A stretch of DNA of 64,000 bases, from NCBI RefSeq assembly GCF_008831285.2, contig NC_045140.1, positions 18,660,370-18,724,369 of the forward strand, in the 5' to 3' direction. This document shows, one piece after another, positions 38,401 to 49,620 of the stretch (positions are counted from its first letter, which is position 1; every line of letters begins with the position of its first letter). The DNA comes from Nymphaea colorata. Lineage: Eukaryota > Streptophyta > Magnoliopsida > Nymphaeales > Nymphaeaceae. A program made the position numbers and the translations under genes. The notes beneath the pieces are model-generated. The model did not search any database and was not told the DNA's origin. It saw nothing but the letters and a program-made list of their open reading frames with translations.

Positions 38401-40722
38401 AGTGTGGGACTCAGTTTTTCATCTGTGTATTATTACAGCAACATGTTAGATGTATTTTATCTGCTTCAAGGAAACCAAGTAATTACCTTATATTAAGGTT
38501 CACCTTTTAGACACTTCCTCAACATGCACATTATTAAAGTAATATAAAAGGGTATATTTTCTATTTCTGCAACTATATGAAATTCTGCTATACACTGCGG
38601 GAGTACCTAGAGGAGACACTTTGAAGTTTGAACTTCTTTTATTCTAAAATAAATAGTCTTATTTTGGTTATAAGCAATAATAGGTGCACACAAAAATGAA
38701 TGTCGAGATTGCTGTTTAATTTTTTCTTACGGTGCTTTGTATTTCCTTATATATTCTTGTTCATATAGTGTTCTAATTTATCTCAATTATGTCAGTTCCT
38801 TTTAGGCATGGGGAGCGGATTGGCTTTAGTTACCTTGTTTCTCAAAAATATACTGGAGAAAGTGCGATCGTAAAAGTTCTTCGTGAATCCCAGATCCTTG
38901 AATTCAATGTAGAGGTTGCAACACATAAACGCCTTGTTCCTGCCCATATCAAGGGGAAGCCTCCATCGTATTACATAATTGCTGGATTTGTGTTTTCAGC
39001 AATTTCTGTTCCTTACCTCCGTTCTGAGGTGCACAATCCTACATTTACTACTATAGTATACACTTTTGTGGTCAAATAATAAAGTGACTGCCTCTCTGTC
39101 TCTTTTCCTTCACAATTTATGGTTGATATCCAAGTTTATTGGAAATTGGAGTAGAAAAATATGTACAGTTTGGTGTTTTTACTTGCATTTTTGTTGTGTG
39201 AAACTGTTAGGTTCAAGTGGGTTGGGCCATCCTGTTCAGAAATTGGAACCTAGCCAATTCGAGCAGACTTCACAGACCTGATTCTAAAAGAACCACAGGT
39301 TAGCATAGTGTCCGAAAGGTTTAAGAAGATGGTTGGTTCTTTGGCATGAAAATTTAACATTTTATCCATTTATACCAAACAGCTTCTGTGGCTGATCCTA
39401 TCAATTACTTATGATATGCAGATGAATTAATTCATCTCTGAAAAGACTTCGCACATGAATCTGATGTTATTCAGAAAGTTCAAGTTCAAACAGATAAAAT
39501 ATCCAAATTACTTGTCGGTTTAAGCTGCATAGTACATTTATTATCTGATTAATCCATGCAATGAGGAGCATGTCATTTGTTTTCTCATTAGTGCTGAAGT
39601 AATGCTACTCTAGTCTAGTTCAGCCCCCTTAACTTGGTAGGGCCTCAAATATATAAGGTAAGTTTAACCTGAAATATATGTAGATTTAATAGTTGGAATA
39701 ATCTCTAACCATTACATATATGAACTGATTTACATCCAAATGTAAACCTGAGCCAACCGATCCTCAAAGGATTGAGATCATATCTCTCCAACTGTGATCC
39801 ATATTCAAGCTTTATGACCTTTTAGACTGAAAATTAAGTTTTGTGTCAGTTCTGCTTTGAGCTTATGTTTGATAGAGCTGAACACAAACCCAACTGCAAA
39901 TGACCTTGTTGCACTGTAGAAACTAGTAGTTTTTGTTGTCATATAAAGCACTAATTTTAGACTTTCATTCACTTTTCTGAAAAACCAGAAAGGTACTTCA
40001 CATTAAGCCTCTTTTTGGGCTTCATAAAAGAAAGTTCAAGAACTATGTATTTAGAAATAGTTTTTCGTTTAACTGCAAAGCATATCAATGCTATGGAAGT
40101 TCATCTCTGCGTGTTGGCATGGTTTTGCTACCGCCCACCCAGTTTACTTGTTTTATCATGAACCATAATCCATGCTTTGTCTTGCATAAAACAGTTGAAA
40201 GGAATATGTATAACTTTTTGGTTTTCATCTGTTGTTGCAGTATGGGAAGGATTATGACTATGATTCCCCAGTCAAACTGCTTCATAAATTGCTTCATTCT
40301 ATGGCACAGACAGAAGATGAGCAACTAGTTGTTGTCTCCCAGGTTGGGGTCATATTTTTTAATGTCAATAGGAGTAGAATCATGACTTTGTCTTCCACTG
40401 CTTGCTTTTAGCTTCATTCGTCCTATGACATCAAAGTGTTGTCTTGTTTGATCCTGCAAAATTTTAGGTGCTCGTGTCAGATATCAACATTGGATACGAA
40501 GACATAGTTAATACTCAGGTAGGACTAGATCCTTGGTGTAGCTCCTGGTTGGTCACATGTGGGAGCTTCATTATGAATTTCTCTGAACCTTTTCTGAAAT
40601 TGGAATGAACTACTGTAGGTTCTTGCATTCAATAATGAACCAATAAAAAATTTAAAGCAGCTGGCCGCAATGGTTGAAAACTATGATGGTGAATTTTTGC
40701 AGTTTAATCTAGAATACCAGCA

Positions 40723-40758
<36 letters not shown>

Positions 40759-40903
40759 CTCTCTCACTCTCTTTCTCACATATGTATTCTGGGGTCTCTC
40801 GCAGATGGTTGTTTTAGAGACTAAGAAGGCAAAGGCAGCAACTCTTGATATTCTCACAACACATTGTATTCCATCTGCAATGTCGGAAGATCTTAGGACA
40901 TGA
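35436..40903 (+). CDS. DEGP9: DEG9 / protease Do-like 9 serine protease
   Basis: Complete gene, 9 exons: 35436-36045, 36232-36431, 36719-36899, 37111-37302, 38796-39028, 40241-40342, 40468-40518, 40619-40723 and 40805-40903; 1773 nt, 590 aa, as in Arabidopsis DEG9 (about 592). It is an ATP-independent HtrA-type endopeptidase; the Arabidopsis protein is nuclear/nucleolar and is reported to degrade the response regulator ARR4. The basic, Ser-rich N-terminus ([19 protein letters not shown]) fits nuclear import. The trypsin-like domain carries His171 (TNAHS), Asp202 (ECDIA) and Ser280 (GNSGGPAF), so the triad is intact. It is followed by a PDZ region (about 350-430) and the conserved C-terminus ending [15 protein letters not shown]. 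The N-terminal 115 residues are poorly conserved. Introns 4 and 5 are 1.5 and 1.2 kb; intron 8 is only 81 bases. Confidence 0.97.
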
Positions 40904-42888
40904 AAGCTGGCAAATATTCATTTCGAGGATTTCTGGCACTGAATGTGCATTGGTCTCTGATGGATCACCTTTGATCCTTGCTGCAGCTTGAATTTATCAA
41001 TTCAGATTCTTCTACCGCTTAATATGTCCCTGCTTGATGCATGAATATTGGAGAGAATAAGTGGCCCAATAATTTTTTTTCAGGTTTTTATGGCATGCGA
41101 ATTATTGGATTTAATCATTTATCTTGCTGCAATCTTCATCTGCTCAGATTCGCTTCTTGCGTCCAAGGACCTCATAGAGAATTTTCGTATGTGCTGGGAA
41201 AACTTTGTTATAGTAAATGGATATATGAAAATTGAGTAAAGCCATCTTTCGTTGGCGCTTTAAGGCTGGTTTTCTTTTTGTAGAGTAGCTAGGAATCCGT
41301 TTGGCTAGATGTGGAATTTTACGGTCTCTTTGATACGATACCCATCTCATGAGCAAATTATGCACCAGAATCTTGCTGTGCAAGTCTGTGGGCCAAAACT
41401 TGTCAATCCTGCAGCCAATTATGGAAAAGTGTTGCAATTGTAAATCCTGCAACCGATTTTCTGACAGAAAAACTGCTGAGAATATATCTTGGTGGGATTG
41501 CAACCGATTTTCTGACAGAAAAACTGCTGAGAATATATCTTGGTGGGATAATGGGGTTGCAATTGTAAATCCTGCAACCGATTTTCTGACAGAAAAACTG
41601 CTGAGAATATATCTTGGTGGGATAATGGGGTTTGCGTGCGATGACATAAGTCTTAGCTGTTGATGAAAATATCATGTACTTGGGAGAGTTTCAAAGATTG
41701 ATATGACCCCGATACATTTGAAGCGATTTTTAAATAACATCTATTTCTTGAGGAGTGTTCCACGATTTTTATTGACTTGTTTCGATTTAGAAGATTATTA
41801 ACCTGTGTATGGCTTTAACTTGTCTTAAACGTCACCATATGATATATTTTTCTGTCTTTTGTTTATTTTCCAAGTTTAAATCTGCAAATATATTCCCCAG
41901 GAATTTCATTCACAGCTACTGCTGTTTAAGGATGTAGTAGCTTTTGTGTTCCTTGGAAGAGAATAATCAAATAAGGATTATTATTGGTCTCAGATTGACA
42001 TTCCTTTTCATAAAAAGTGATGTTCATCTTCATGTCGCAACCTCTATCCTGGCCTTGCCCCAAGAACAATTATACATAAAACTGAGAGCAGTATACTTTA
42101 TCTATGCTAAACAGGGCGTTAGGTAGCATTAGTAGCTGATGAAAACTTGATGGATTATCTTGTTGAAAATTTATGATAAATTCTTCCACTTCACGTATCC
42201 TGTAGCTTTTCATAGTTGATGCACTCGTGGATCTGGCAAGCGCTTTCTGTTTACATAGACATCTATCTCGTACTCCAATAGTAGTTCCATCTTTGAGCAG
42301 TGGTGTGGTGTGCTATCGTCCTGATGGACGTCCTTTCTCCTTGACCTCTCCCTCTCCCCAAAGAAAGGAGTAAAATTCAGTAGCAAATGATGACCGCCCC
42401 AACCAAACTACCGAAAAGTGAAAATTATTGGAAAACATCATCAAAGGAATAGATCAAATGCCCTATTACGTTTTAGGAAGGTGTGAGAAGCTTTCAAAGT
42501 AATTCTTGTTTGAAAAGCACAATAGGTCTTCCTATGAGGCTGCCAAAGTTCCCCACTTCAACTCAATGCACTGGGTAACTCAAAGGAAAAATATGCTTTC
42601 AAATTAAGAAAAAAAATGAGAGAGAAAACGTTGCCAACTATGGCCTGCATTTCAGAGACTCCAAATTTTTTGCTATGTTTTAATTTTTTTTGTTTCAAAA
42701 GAATTTGGCACATGCACCATCTGCAAAATTTATAAGGCACGAAAGCAACTACAAATAATTTTATAAAATCCAAAACCAATAAGGCATTTCATTAATTGCC
42801 ATCATCATAGAAATGTGATGTAAAAATAACTTTTCTGCAAGCATTACGTTTTTCTGAGCATCATTTAGGATGTAGAAGATTTTGCCAG
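40904..42888. other. DEG9 3' flank and intergenic DNA
   Basis: It includes the DEG9 3' untranslated region and, 540 bases past the stop, a nested tandem repeat. No gene was recognised. Confidence 0.5.
41431..41630. repeat. Nested tandem repeat 3' of DEG9
   Basis: A 51-bp unit starting TGCAACCGATTTTCTGACAG and ending TATATCTTGGTGGGAT occurs three times with no visible mismatch: 41448-41498, 41499-41549 and 41573-41623. The 17-base segment GTTGCAATTGTAAATCC precedes copies 1 and 3, giving a higher-order period of 125 bp. Confidence 0.95.
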
Positions 42889-42889
42889 C

Positions 42890-43410
42890 ATTTGAGAATT
42901 CGCCGGCTGCTTGAGCCTGTTGGTTTTGAAGAGGTGGCAAAGGTTGTTTCTAAAGCAGACAAACTTAGCACACAGAGGCCTGATGGGTTTCTGGCTGGCT
43001 TTTTCCAGGATCACTGGAAAGTTGTAGGCCCTGACCTATATTTAGGAGTTTTTATACTCTTGACTTCGTTCTGTTGCCTGAACTGAATATATTTCTTTAA
43101 GACTATTGGTATAGAGGCCTTGTTTGATAATAAGCCTGTTAAGAGTTTACAGTTGAAAGATTCTTGGGACAAAATAAGAAGAGCAGTTCAGTTAGAAAAA
43201 TGGCGCGCATGGATTTGGTTAAAGAGCAGAGGGAAAGGAGAACCAGATCATTTTTACCTATCGAGTTGCAAAAAATATATGGAAAAATGTGAGATCAAAG
43301 TTTTGGGAAAGGAAATATGGTGGACATTGTATTTGAGTTACAGAGACGGTTCCATTGCACATTTAATTGTAGAAAAATCACTATTTTTCAGAAACATGTT
43401 TTCTGTTAAA
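42890..43410 (+). mobile_element. Decayed, internally deleted LINE fragment
   Basis: The frame at 42892-43086 contains RRLLEPVGFEEVAKVV and then RPDGFLAGFFQDHWKVVGPD. This matches the start of the plant LINE reverse-transcriptase domain, which has a GPDGF-AGFFQ-W-VG-D signature. A second frame at 43120-43410 contains LKDSWDKIRR and KWRAWIWLK, like the zinc-binding C-terminal region of LINE ORF2. The catalytic core between them is missing. Identification is by motif only. Confidence 0.5.
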
Positions 43411-43558
43411 TAAATGTTCATAATCTTGTTCATCTATTGTTTTAAATTATTTGTTAAACAAAAAGTTAATTAGTTTCGATTTTATCCTTGGCTTAAGTAG
43501 TAAAATATACCCCTTCCACTTTCTCACAGAAAAGAAAGATGCCGAATATTATGTGTCC

Positions 43559-43663
<105 letters not shown>

Positions 43664-43970
43664 ATTCGATATACATCAGTTTTTCACTCTAATTTTTTAA
43701 AACTTGTAAGTAGGATCCGACATCAGTTTTCTAAATCAAATATCAAGGATCGTTAAGCTTCAAGGGGCTTAGCATATTTGGTTGGGCTGTTCAGTAGGTG
43801 AGACGTCAGATGGGTGTTAAGTTCTTGTACTATAACAAGTTGGCATCAATGTATTAATTGGGATGAAGCATAAGCACATCTCTAGGTATCCAAGCAAGCG
43901 ATTTCGAGGCAGTGAAATCCTTCTCTTGTTCATCTGATTTAAGGATTGCTAAATTACCTTGAAAATTATA

Positions 43971-44182
43971 AGGGGGTGTTTGGATGATACCATAAAATCA
44001 AATCATGTTTCTGGAAGCAAAACCTTTAAAAGCTATATTTTTTAAGTGTTTGGGTACCATCAAAAGAGAGCCCAAGGAAAACCAAATTTGACAAAACCTG
44101 ATTTTGTAAAAGGAAATGAAAACCTTACTTACCTCTAGCTATTCATAAAAATCCAAATTTTTGAGTTATCACCTAAACAACT
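43971..44182. mobile_element. MITE family copy C, just upstream of the HIGD gene
   Basis: About 212 bp. The left end GGTGTTTGGATGATACC is identical to copy B over this stretch. The right end in reverse complement is TAGTTGTTTAGGTGATAAC. An internal GTGTTTGGGTACCATCAAAA near 44047 matches the internal motif of copy B. It lies about 350 bases upstream of the HIGD start codon. Boundaries are approximate. Confidence 0.6.
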
Positions 44183-44309
44183 AAACCAACAAATAAACCA
44201 AATTTTTAAAACACAATAAAAAATATAATTTTCATAAAACCAAGTTTTCGTGCTGCTGGATTAGAAGGAATGTCAACGAAGTTTTTCTTTTATGTTTACT
44301 AGAAGCTCG

Positions 44310-44529
44310 ATATATCATATTAGCGAAAGCGATTCATAAAAAAGTCCGACTGCTTGAACCGGAGCCGGTCCCTGGCCTCTTGAGATCGTTCGAGATCGTT
44401 CCCGCGCTATCTGCATGTATCAGGGAGTCAGGAGTGCCACCTAGAGGGGGTGAAAGTCCGACTGCTTGGTTCCGCGATTTTGAGTACTGAGAGAGGAGCA
44501 CAAAACGAAGGGCGATAACACGAGGTAAG
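44310..44529 (+). promoter_or_regulatory. Putative promoter and leader of the HIGD gene
   Basis: TATATCATA at 44310-44318 may act as TATA box. The leader carries the 16-base sequence AAAGTCCGACTGCTTG twice (44341-44356 and 44453-44468) and a tandem GAGATCGTTC. It also holds a nine-codon uORF (44415-44444, MYQGVRSAT). The transcription start is not known. Confidence 0.35.
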
Positions 44530-47239
44530 ATGGGGTCGACTGAATCTGGGGCACCCCAGTTGGAGGATCTACTTGATCGCAAGAAGCCCGTCAAAAACCC
44601 ATTGGTCCCAATTGGTAGTGTCCCTTTTCTCCATTTCACCTTTGTTTTCTCTTTCTCGTCTCCGGAGATTCTTGTTGCATTGACTCTGCAATGTCTGTTC
44701 GGTTTCTTTTGTGGTTCTCCACGGAACTACATGTTTTAGTTTTGTTGGGTTTGGTTCCTTAGTTCACTCTATTTTCTTGTTTTTGTGAGGATTATTGAAA
44801 GCTTCATTGTAGATTAAGTTCAGCGTTTGTGGTTTTCTTTTGAGGGGTTTTCCCCCCCTTTTTTCTTTTTTTGAGGGGGGTTGTGAAGACGGTGTTCCAT
44901 GGTTCGTGTTTCCAAAGGGCAACTTTGGCGATTCATGGTAGCGAATCGACTTGATTGGATTGGTTGCCTGGTTGTTTGGTTGATTGTGCTGGATTGAGCT
45001 CATTTTCTTCTCTTACTTTGTTTTTTTTTTTTTTTTTTTCTTTTCCCAAGTTCCGGTAGAAGGAGAAGAAAATTTGGTTTGTTAGCTTAGCATGTGGACA
45101 TTAAGCTGGCATATAGGCAGGTTCCATTCAAAAAGGAGAAGAAGAAAGTTCGCAGTTTCATCCAAGATTGTTTTGTATTTAAAGTGCAGATGAGGCGCAT
45201 ATTTAAAAACCATAATCAAGGGAATATCAAATATTTTGTTAAACGAAAACTCGTTTAGAAGTTGATGAAGCGCACCCTTCACTTCAGTGCCTTGAAGTAG
45301 AGAAGGTGCACTTCGCCCTGATGCGTGCGCTTTGAAGAAGTGTACACTTCTTACAACACCATTTCAAGGAGAAAGCCATACATATAAAAAATTTATTTGT
45401 TTTGACGTCATTTTACTGAGAATAATTTATATGGCCACTTTTTATTATCTCTAATGAAAGTTTGCATGTTCCCATGTTGTAGTTAGCATTTACTTGTCAA
45501 CTCATGCTTCTTCATAAAAAATGATTTTTTCTCCTATTATTTTCCTATTTTCTTCTTATTATTTTGTATAAATTTTTTGTGATATTTTAATATTGAAAAT
45601 GAAAATTTTGATGTTACATTATCAAACTCTGGATCTGAATCATCTCAGCATGGGTTAGTTTATGCATTTTACAACGTTGAGACATGGAGAATTGTAGATA
45701 GAAGAGCTTCTGAGATTACAGGAACCCAAATGACTTGAGTTTTCTCATTGATTTCTGAATTGGGCATGTAGATACTGGAATTAACAAATTCTACCATTAA
45801 TCCTGCTGCATATCTTCTTTTTTAATGAGCAGCATGCCTTTGCATGTTTGTACTTTGTAGATTCTTGTTCTCTTCAATGCATTTCCACATACATGGAGGA
45901 ACCCCTACCAGACATGAAGTTTCTTAGAACGATGATAGGAAAGGAGGAATGAGCCTTGCAAGTTAAACAAATACTTTGAAGTAGGTTATGAGAGATAGAT
46001 CAGTGATGTTTTGTTTATAGTTTTCGAAGCTCATCTTGGTCTTCAAAATAACATATTGAGTTTCTTTCTTGTATTTTTCAATTAAGGTGGTCTCAGAGAA
46101 GGCATGTACAAATAATGTACTTTCATTATCAGCCAAAAGATGGTCCGTTCATTGTTATGATCCTGCATTTCCAACATGTCTGCTTTGATGAAATATATTC
46201 TTCTTGAAGTCCTTCAGTTTGAAAAATGATGGTTTATCTCCTTGAAGTCTTCAAAATAACATAGTGGGCTTCTTTCTTGAATTTTTCAATTAAGGTGGTC
46301 TCAGAGAAGGCATGTACAAATAATGTACTTTCATTATCAGCCTAAAGATGGTCCGTTCTTGTTATGATCCCTGCATTTCCAACATGTCTGCAGCTCTTTG
46401 ATGAAATATAATTTGAAAAATGATGGTGTATCTTCTTGAAACCTGAGGGAAAATATATCTAGATGCATGCATTTTTCTTTCTTGTATTTGTTATATATGG
46501 GCCTTCTGACGTTGCTTGAGACACAGGAACTTGTTACTGAACCATCCTTGTGATTGGAAATGTTTTCCCACACTATATGGTGAGTAGTTGCATTATCATC
46601 TGGCAGTCTCAGTGACGTCTCACTTGATTCAGCTTTCATCCACCCTAAATCATCAATAGAAGCTCCTACAAACATAACAACAATAGCATCCACTACATAA
46701 AGAGGATAAGAGGCTACAAAATTAAGAATAATGTTATGACTGCTCTTGAAACTGTCATCTGAAAGACTTATCATTAGCTGTCAGTGCGTGAACTTTCTGA
46801 TCTTATTATGGTGAGCTTCTGGCTTTAATATGTGGACTTCATGAGTTCCATGATTGATGCATTCAGTTTGCTGGCACAATCTAATACAAGCAAATGAAGG
46901 TCGAAGTTTTCTATCCATATTCAATTTCTGTTCCTTGTTCTTAGACTTGCTATTAAGCCGATTTTGTTTTGTTGGGAGCTAAAGAATGTGATTGCATTGA
47001 AGTTATTCCTCAGTAACAAATCACTAAAAGTTATAATAGAAGGAACTTTCTTTCTTATTTATATCTTTACTTTTGCAGGTGCACTTATAACTGCTGGAAT
47101 CCTAACAGCTGGATTGATTAGCTTCCGACAAGGAAATTCCCACCTTGGTCAGAAATTAATGCGAGCTCGTGTGCTTGCCCAGGGTGCTACTGTTGCACTA
47201 ATGCTTGGAACTGCTTACTATTATGGGGACAAATTCTAA
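44530..47239 (+). CDS. HIGD: HIG1-domain (hypoxia-induced) mitochondrial protein
   Basis: Complete two-exon gene: 44530-44614 and 47079-47239; 246 nt, 81 aa. The 2464-bp intron splits Gly29. HIG1-domain proteins (yeast Rcf1 relatives) sit in the mitochondrial inner membrane and help assemble or stabilise cytochrome c oxidase and respiratory supercomplexes; several plant members are hypoxia-induced. The protein has a short polar N-terminus, NPLVPIGALITAGILTAG forming helix 1 (about 25-43), a matrix-type loop FRQGNSHLGQKLMRARVLAQ with the characteristic conserved Gln/Arg residues, and a second helix GATVALMLGTAYYYG (64-78). The start is the first ATG in frame and precedes a typical acidic stretch. 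Length and the two-helix plan fit the family. The large intron contains a local duplication and an unexplained minus-strand reading frame. Confidence 0.93.
46040..46425. repeat. Diverged tandem duplication in the HIGD intron
   Basis: Copy 1 (about 46040-46195) and copy 2 (about 46250-46425) share TTTTTCAATTAAGGTGGTCT, GGCATGTACAAATAATGTAC and CATTTCCAACATGTCTG in the same order, with small indels. The period is about 210 bp. Confidence 0.9.
46337..46774 (-). other. Unidentified 145-codon frame inside the HIGD intron
   Basis: An open frame on the opposite strand, partly over the intron duplication. The upstream half (SSHNIILNFVASYPLYVVDA, then a hydrophobic stretch) has more varied composition than random AT-rich DNA. 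No domain is recognised, and no splice sites or promoter were found. It may be a gene or transposon fragment, or chance. Confidence 0.2.
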
Positions 47240-48600
47240 TCTTCTTAACATTGGTTTAGCTAATTTTAAAATGTTCCTAAAACCATATGCATTCTTACAG
47301 ATACTTTAAGATATGAAAACCGATCATCAGCATTTGTAACAACGGATCTGCATGAGAACAGATGGATCTGGTCAGTGGCAACTTTCTTTTTCTTTGTTTT
47401 GTTAGTGGTCACATCAACATGTATGAGCAATAATCAAGAAAAGAAACGTTTTGTATTCTCAGTGATATGCCAAAAAGAAAAATACATGTGGTACCTATAC
47501 TGTGCTAGCCTTAGGAGTTCTGACTCTATCTCTGTTAGCTGACTGCTCTTAAAGTTAAAGGTGATGTATTTGGCATCTTCTGCAAATATGTTATACATAT
47601 TTCTAGTTTATGCCTCTGTTTGATTTTTTTCGCACACTTACAGCTGGCATTCTCTATTAACGTATGTGGACTGTGGAGATGGTATCAAATATGGCATACA
47701 CTTTGATGAACGGAGTCCATGGTTTCACATGCAAATTCCATTATAAGTGATTTGCTGTTAAATTTGACATCCATTGATGCTGTTGCCTACTGTAAAAATT
47801 CCTTTCTGTCAAGATATAAAGAGAGTTAAGAACAAGGTTCTTTAGTTAACACATCGAACGGAGTGGCTAAACCAATTGTCACCTGCTTTGCTTTAGCCAC
47901 TCTTCTATAGGCCGGTTTTGGTCTGGCCATATGTGAAAGAATGATGTGTTTTGAAGTTTGAACAGAACTTTACGTATTAAATGGGATCCTTGGCTCAATT
48001 AAACTGCTAACCTTTCGGGCTTATCTGCGCACTATAATATATGAGTTCCAAGTTCAATGACGATGTATTTTGCGTTTTTGCTGTATATACATATTTTCCA
48101 TCTAGTTGAGCACCTTCCGTCAAAGCATATTTTATGGGTTCAATAATTCCCTGTTCAAGTTTCATCAAATAAGGTTGTATGATTGATCCAGATGGATGTT
48201 ACATCCAGTGTAAAGGCAAGCTTTATTTAGTGGCATCAACATCCATAACACTTTATACTCGTTTTCTTATGCTTGTTTCTTCTTTAATTTTGTGTGCTAT
48301 GAACTATTCAACCTGATGCATTTGGTGGTCGTGATTGGTCCAAACCTCTTGTGCAGGAGTTCAAATATTTTGTTGAGTTGATTTACTGTTTCCACCCAGA
48401 CAAACGACTCCAGTCCTTGCTAGAAAATCGTTTTCTCTAGTTATTACTCAAAGGTGGAGAAGCTGCATTTCTTTCACGTGTAGCTTATTCTAACATAATT
48501 TTAAATTAATTTTGTTTCAGCTGCATTAGTCAACGAATTTTATCCTCTTCCATGACAAATTTACTTATCGAACTACAGTTTAGTTTTTTTTCTTCAAACG
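47240..48600. other. HIGD 3' flank and intergenic DNA
   Basis: AT-rich. It includes the HIGD 3' untranslated region; no gene or clear transposon end was recognised. Confidence 0.45.
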
Positions 48601-48689
48601 TCCTGCATGTCAAGTATCGTCGTCGGCATCAATGTCAAGACTTATATTTTCTACTTGGGCTTGGTTCTGTTTCTCCCTGGCTCCCTTTA

Positions 48690-49620
48690 TTTTGTATGCA
48701 TGAATTGCGGCTTTGCATTTATTTGCTATGTCAAGGCGAAGCTTTCGTTTATTAGCTGTACATGCAAGAGCTTTCAGTGTGGGAGGACTGCACCATGGCA
48801 TTGGAGTCCCCCAAACATCATGCAAGGTCTCATTAGGTGTCTCATTAGGTGGCATAAGCAAGGCTTCAAAGATAAAACACTTGACAAACCATATGGCGAT
48901 TTGGTTCATTTGGAGCACCCGTAACCATTTTAAGCATAAAGGGAACATTCCTATAGGCAACTTGGCCAATCAATTTTTATTCTGGTCGCTCTGCAGGTTG
49001 ACATTCCTATAGACAACTTGGCCAATCAATTCTGGTCGCTTTGCAACGAGCATTGGTGGACCAGTGGACTGATTCTTAATGAGTTAAAACACACAACTGG
49101 TTACGCACTGGGATCTTATGGAGCAATGGGATTAACCAATAAGATATATGGGTGGAAATCAGCATCACCTCCTTGTTTAAGGCTGGCAGGAAAGGGGTAG
49201 CAGGCCTAGTTAGAGATGCCGCATGATGGTTTCGACATGATCTGGCTTGTTGGTTTCATAACAATTCTGCTTGGTGGGAGACCGAGGTTCTTATGGAACA
49301 TTAAGTACTTGGCTAACTTGTAAGACAATCGAAGGCGTATCTACATCCTGGCAAATGATGGCGATTGGAAACAGCACTTTGGCAGTCTCATAGGATGCTG
49401 GTCCAACACTGCGACCAATTCTTTGCTCAGCCACAGTCTCTTAAGCAGGTTTGCCATTTGCAAGAGATGGTCTCTTGCTGAAGCCTAACCTTTTGAGGTT
49501 TATTCTGGGTAATAAGTTGTATACCAAATGGAATCTCATAAATAACATAACATGTGGGACCCATTAAAAAAAGTTCTTGCAAGAGCTGAGGTCCTTGAGG
49601 ACCCTTTTTTGTTGTAATAA
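48690..49620 (+). mobile_element. Decayed LINE 3' fragment (zinc-binding tail and RNase H-like domain)
   Basis: One frame contains AIWFIWSTRNHFKHKGNIP, typical of the region after reverse transcriptase in plant LINEs. Further on, KAGRKGVAGLVRDAA, then WFRHDLACWFHNNSAW resembles the RNase H-like (RVT_3) domain, but it is interrupted by a TGA at about 49224-49226 and later stops. The fragment ends with CCTTTTTTGTTGTAATAAAA-like sequence, as in LINE 3' ends. A 56-bp duplication lies inside (48945-49045). It is clearly non-functional. Confidence 0.55.
48945..49045. repeat. Tandem duplication inside the LINE relic
   Basis: ACATTCCTATAG(G/A)CAACTTGG through TCTGGTCGCT is repeated at 48945-49000 and 49001-49045. 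The second copy lacks about six bases. Confidence 0.85.
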
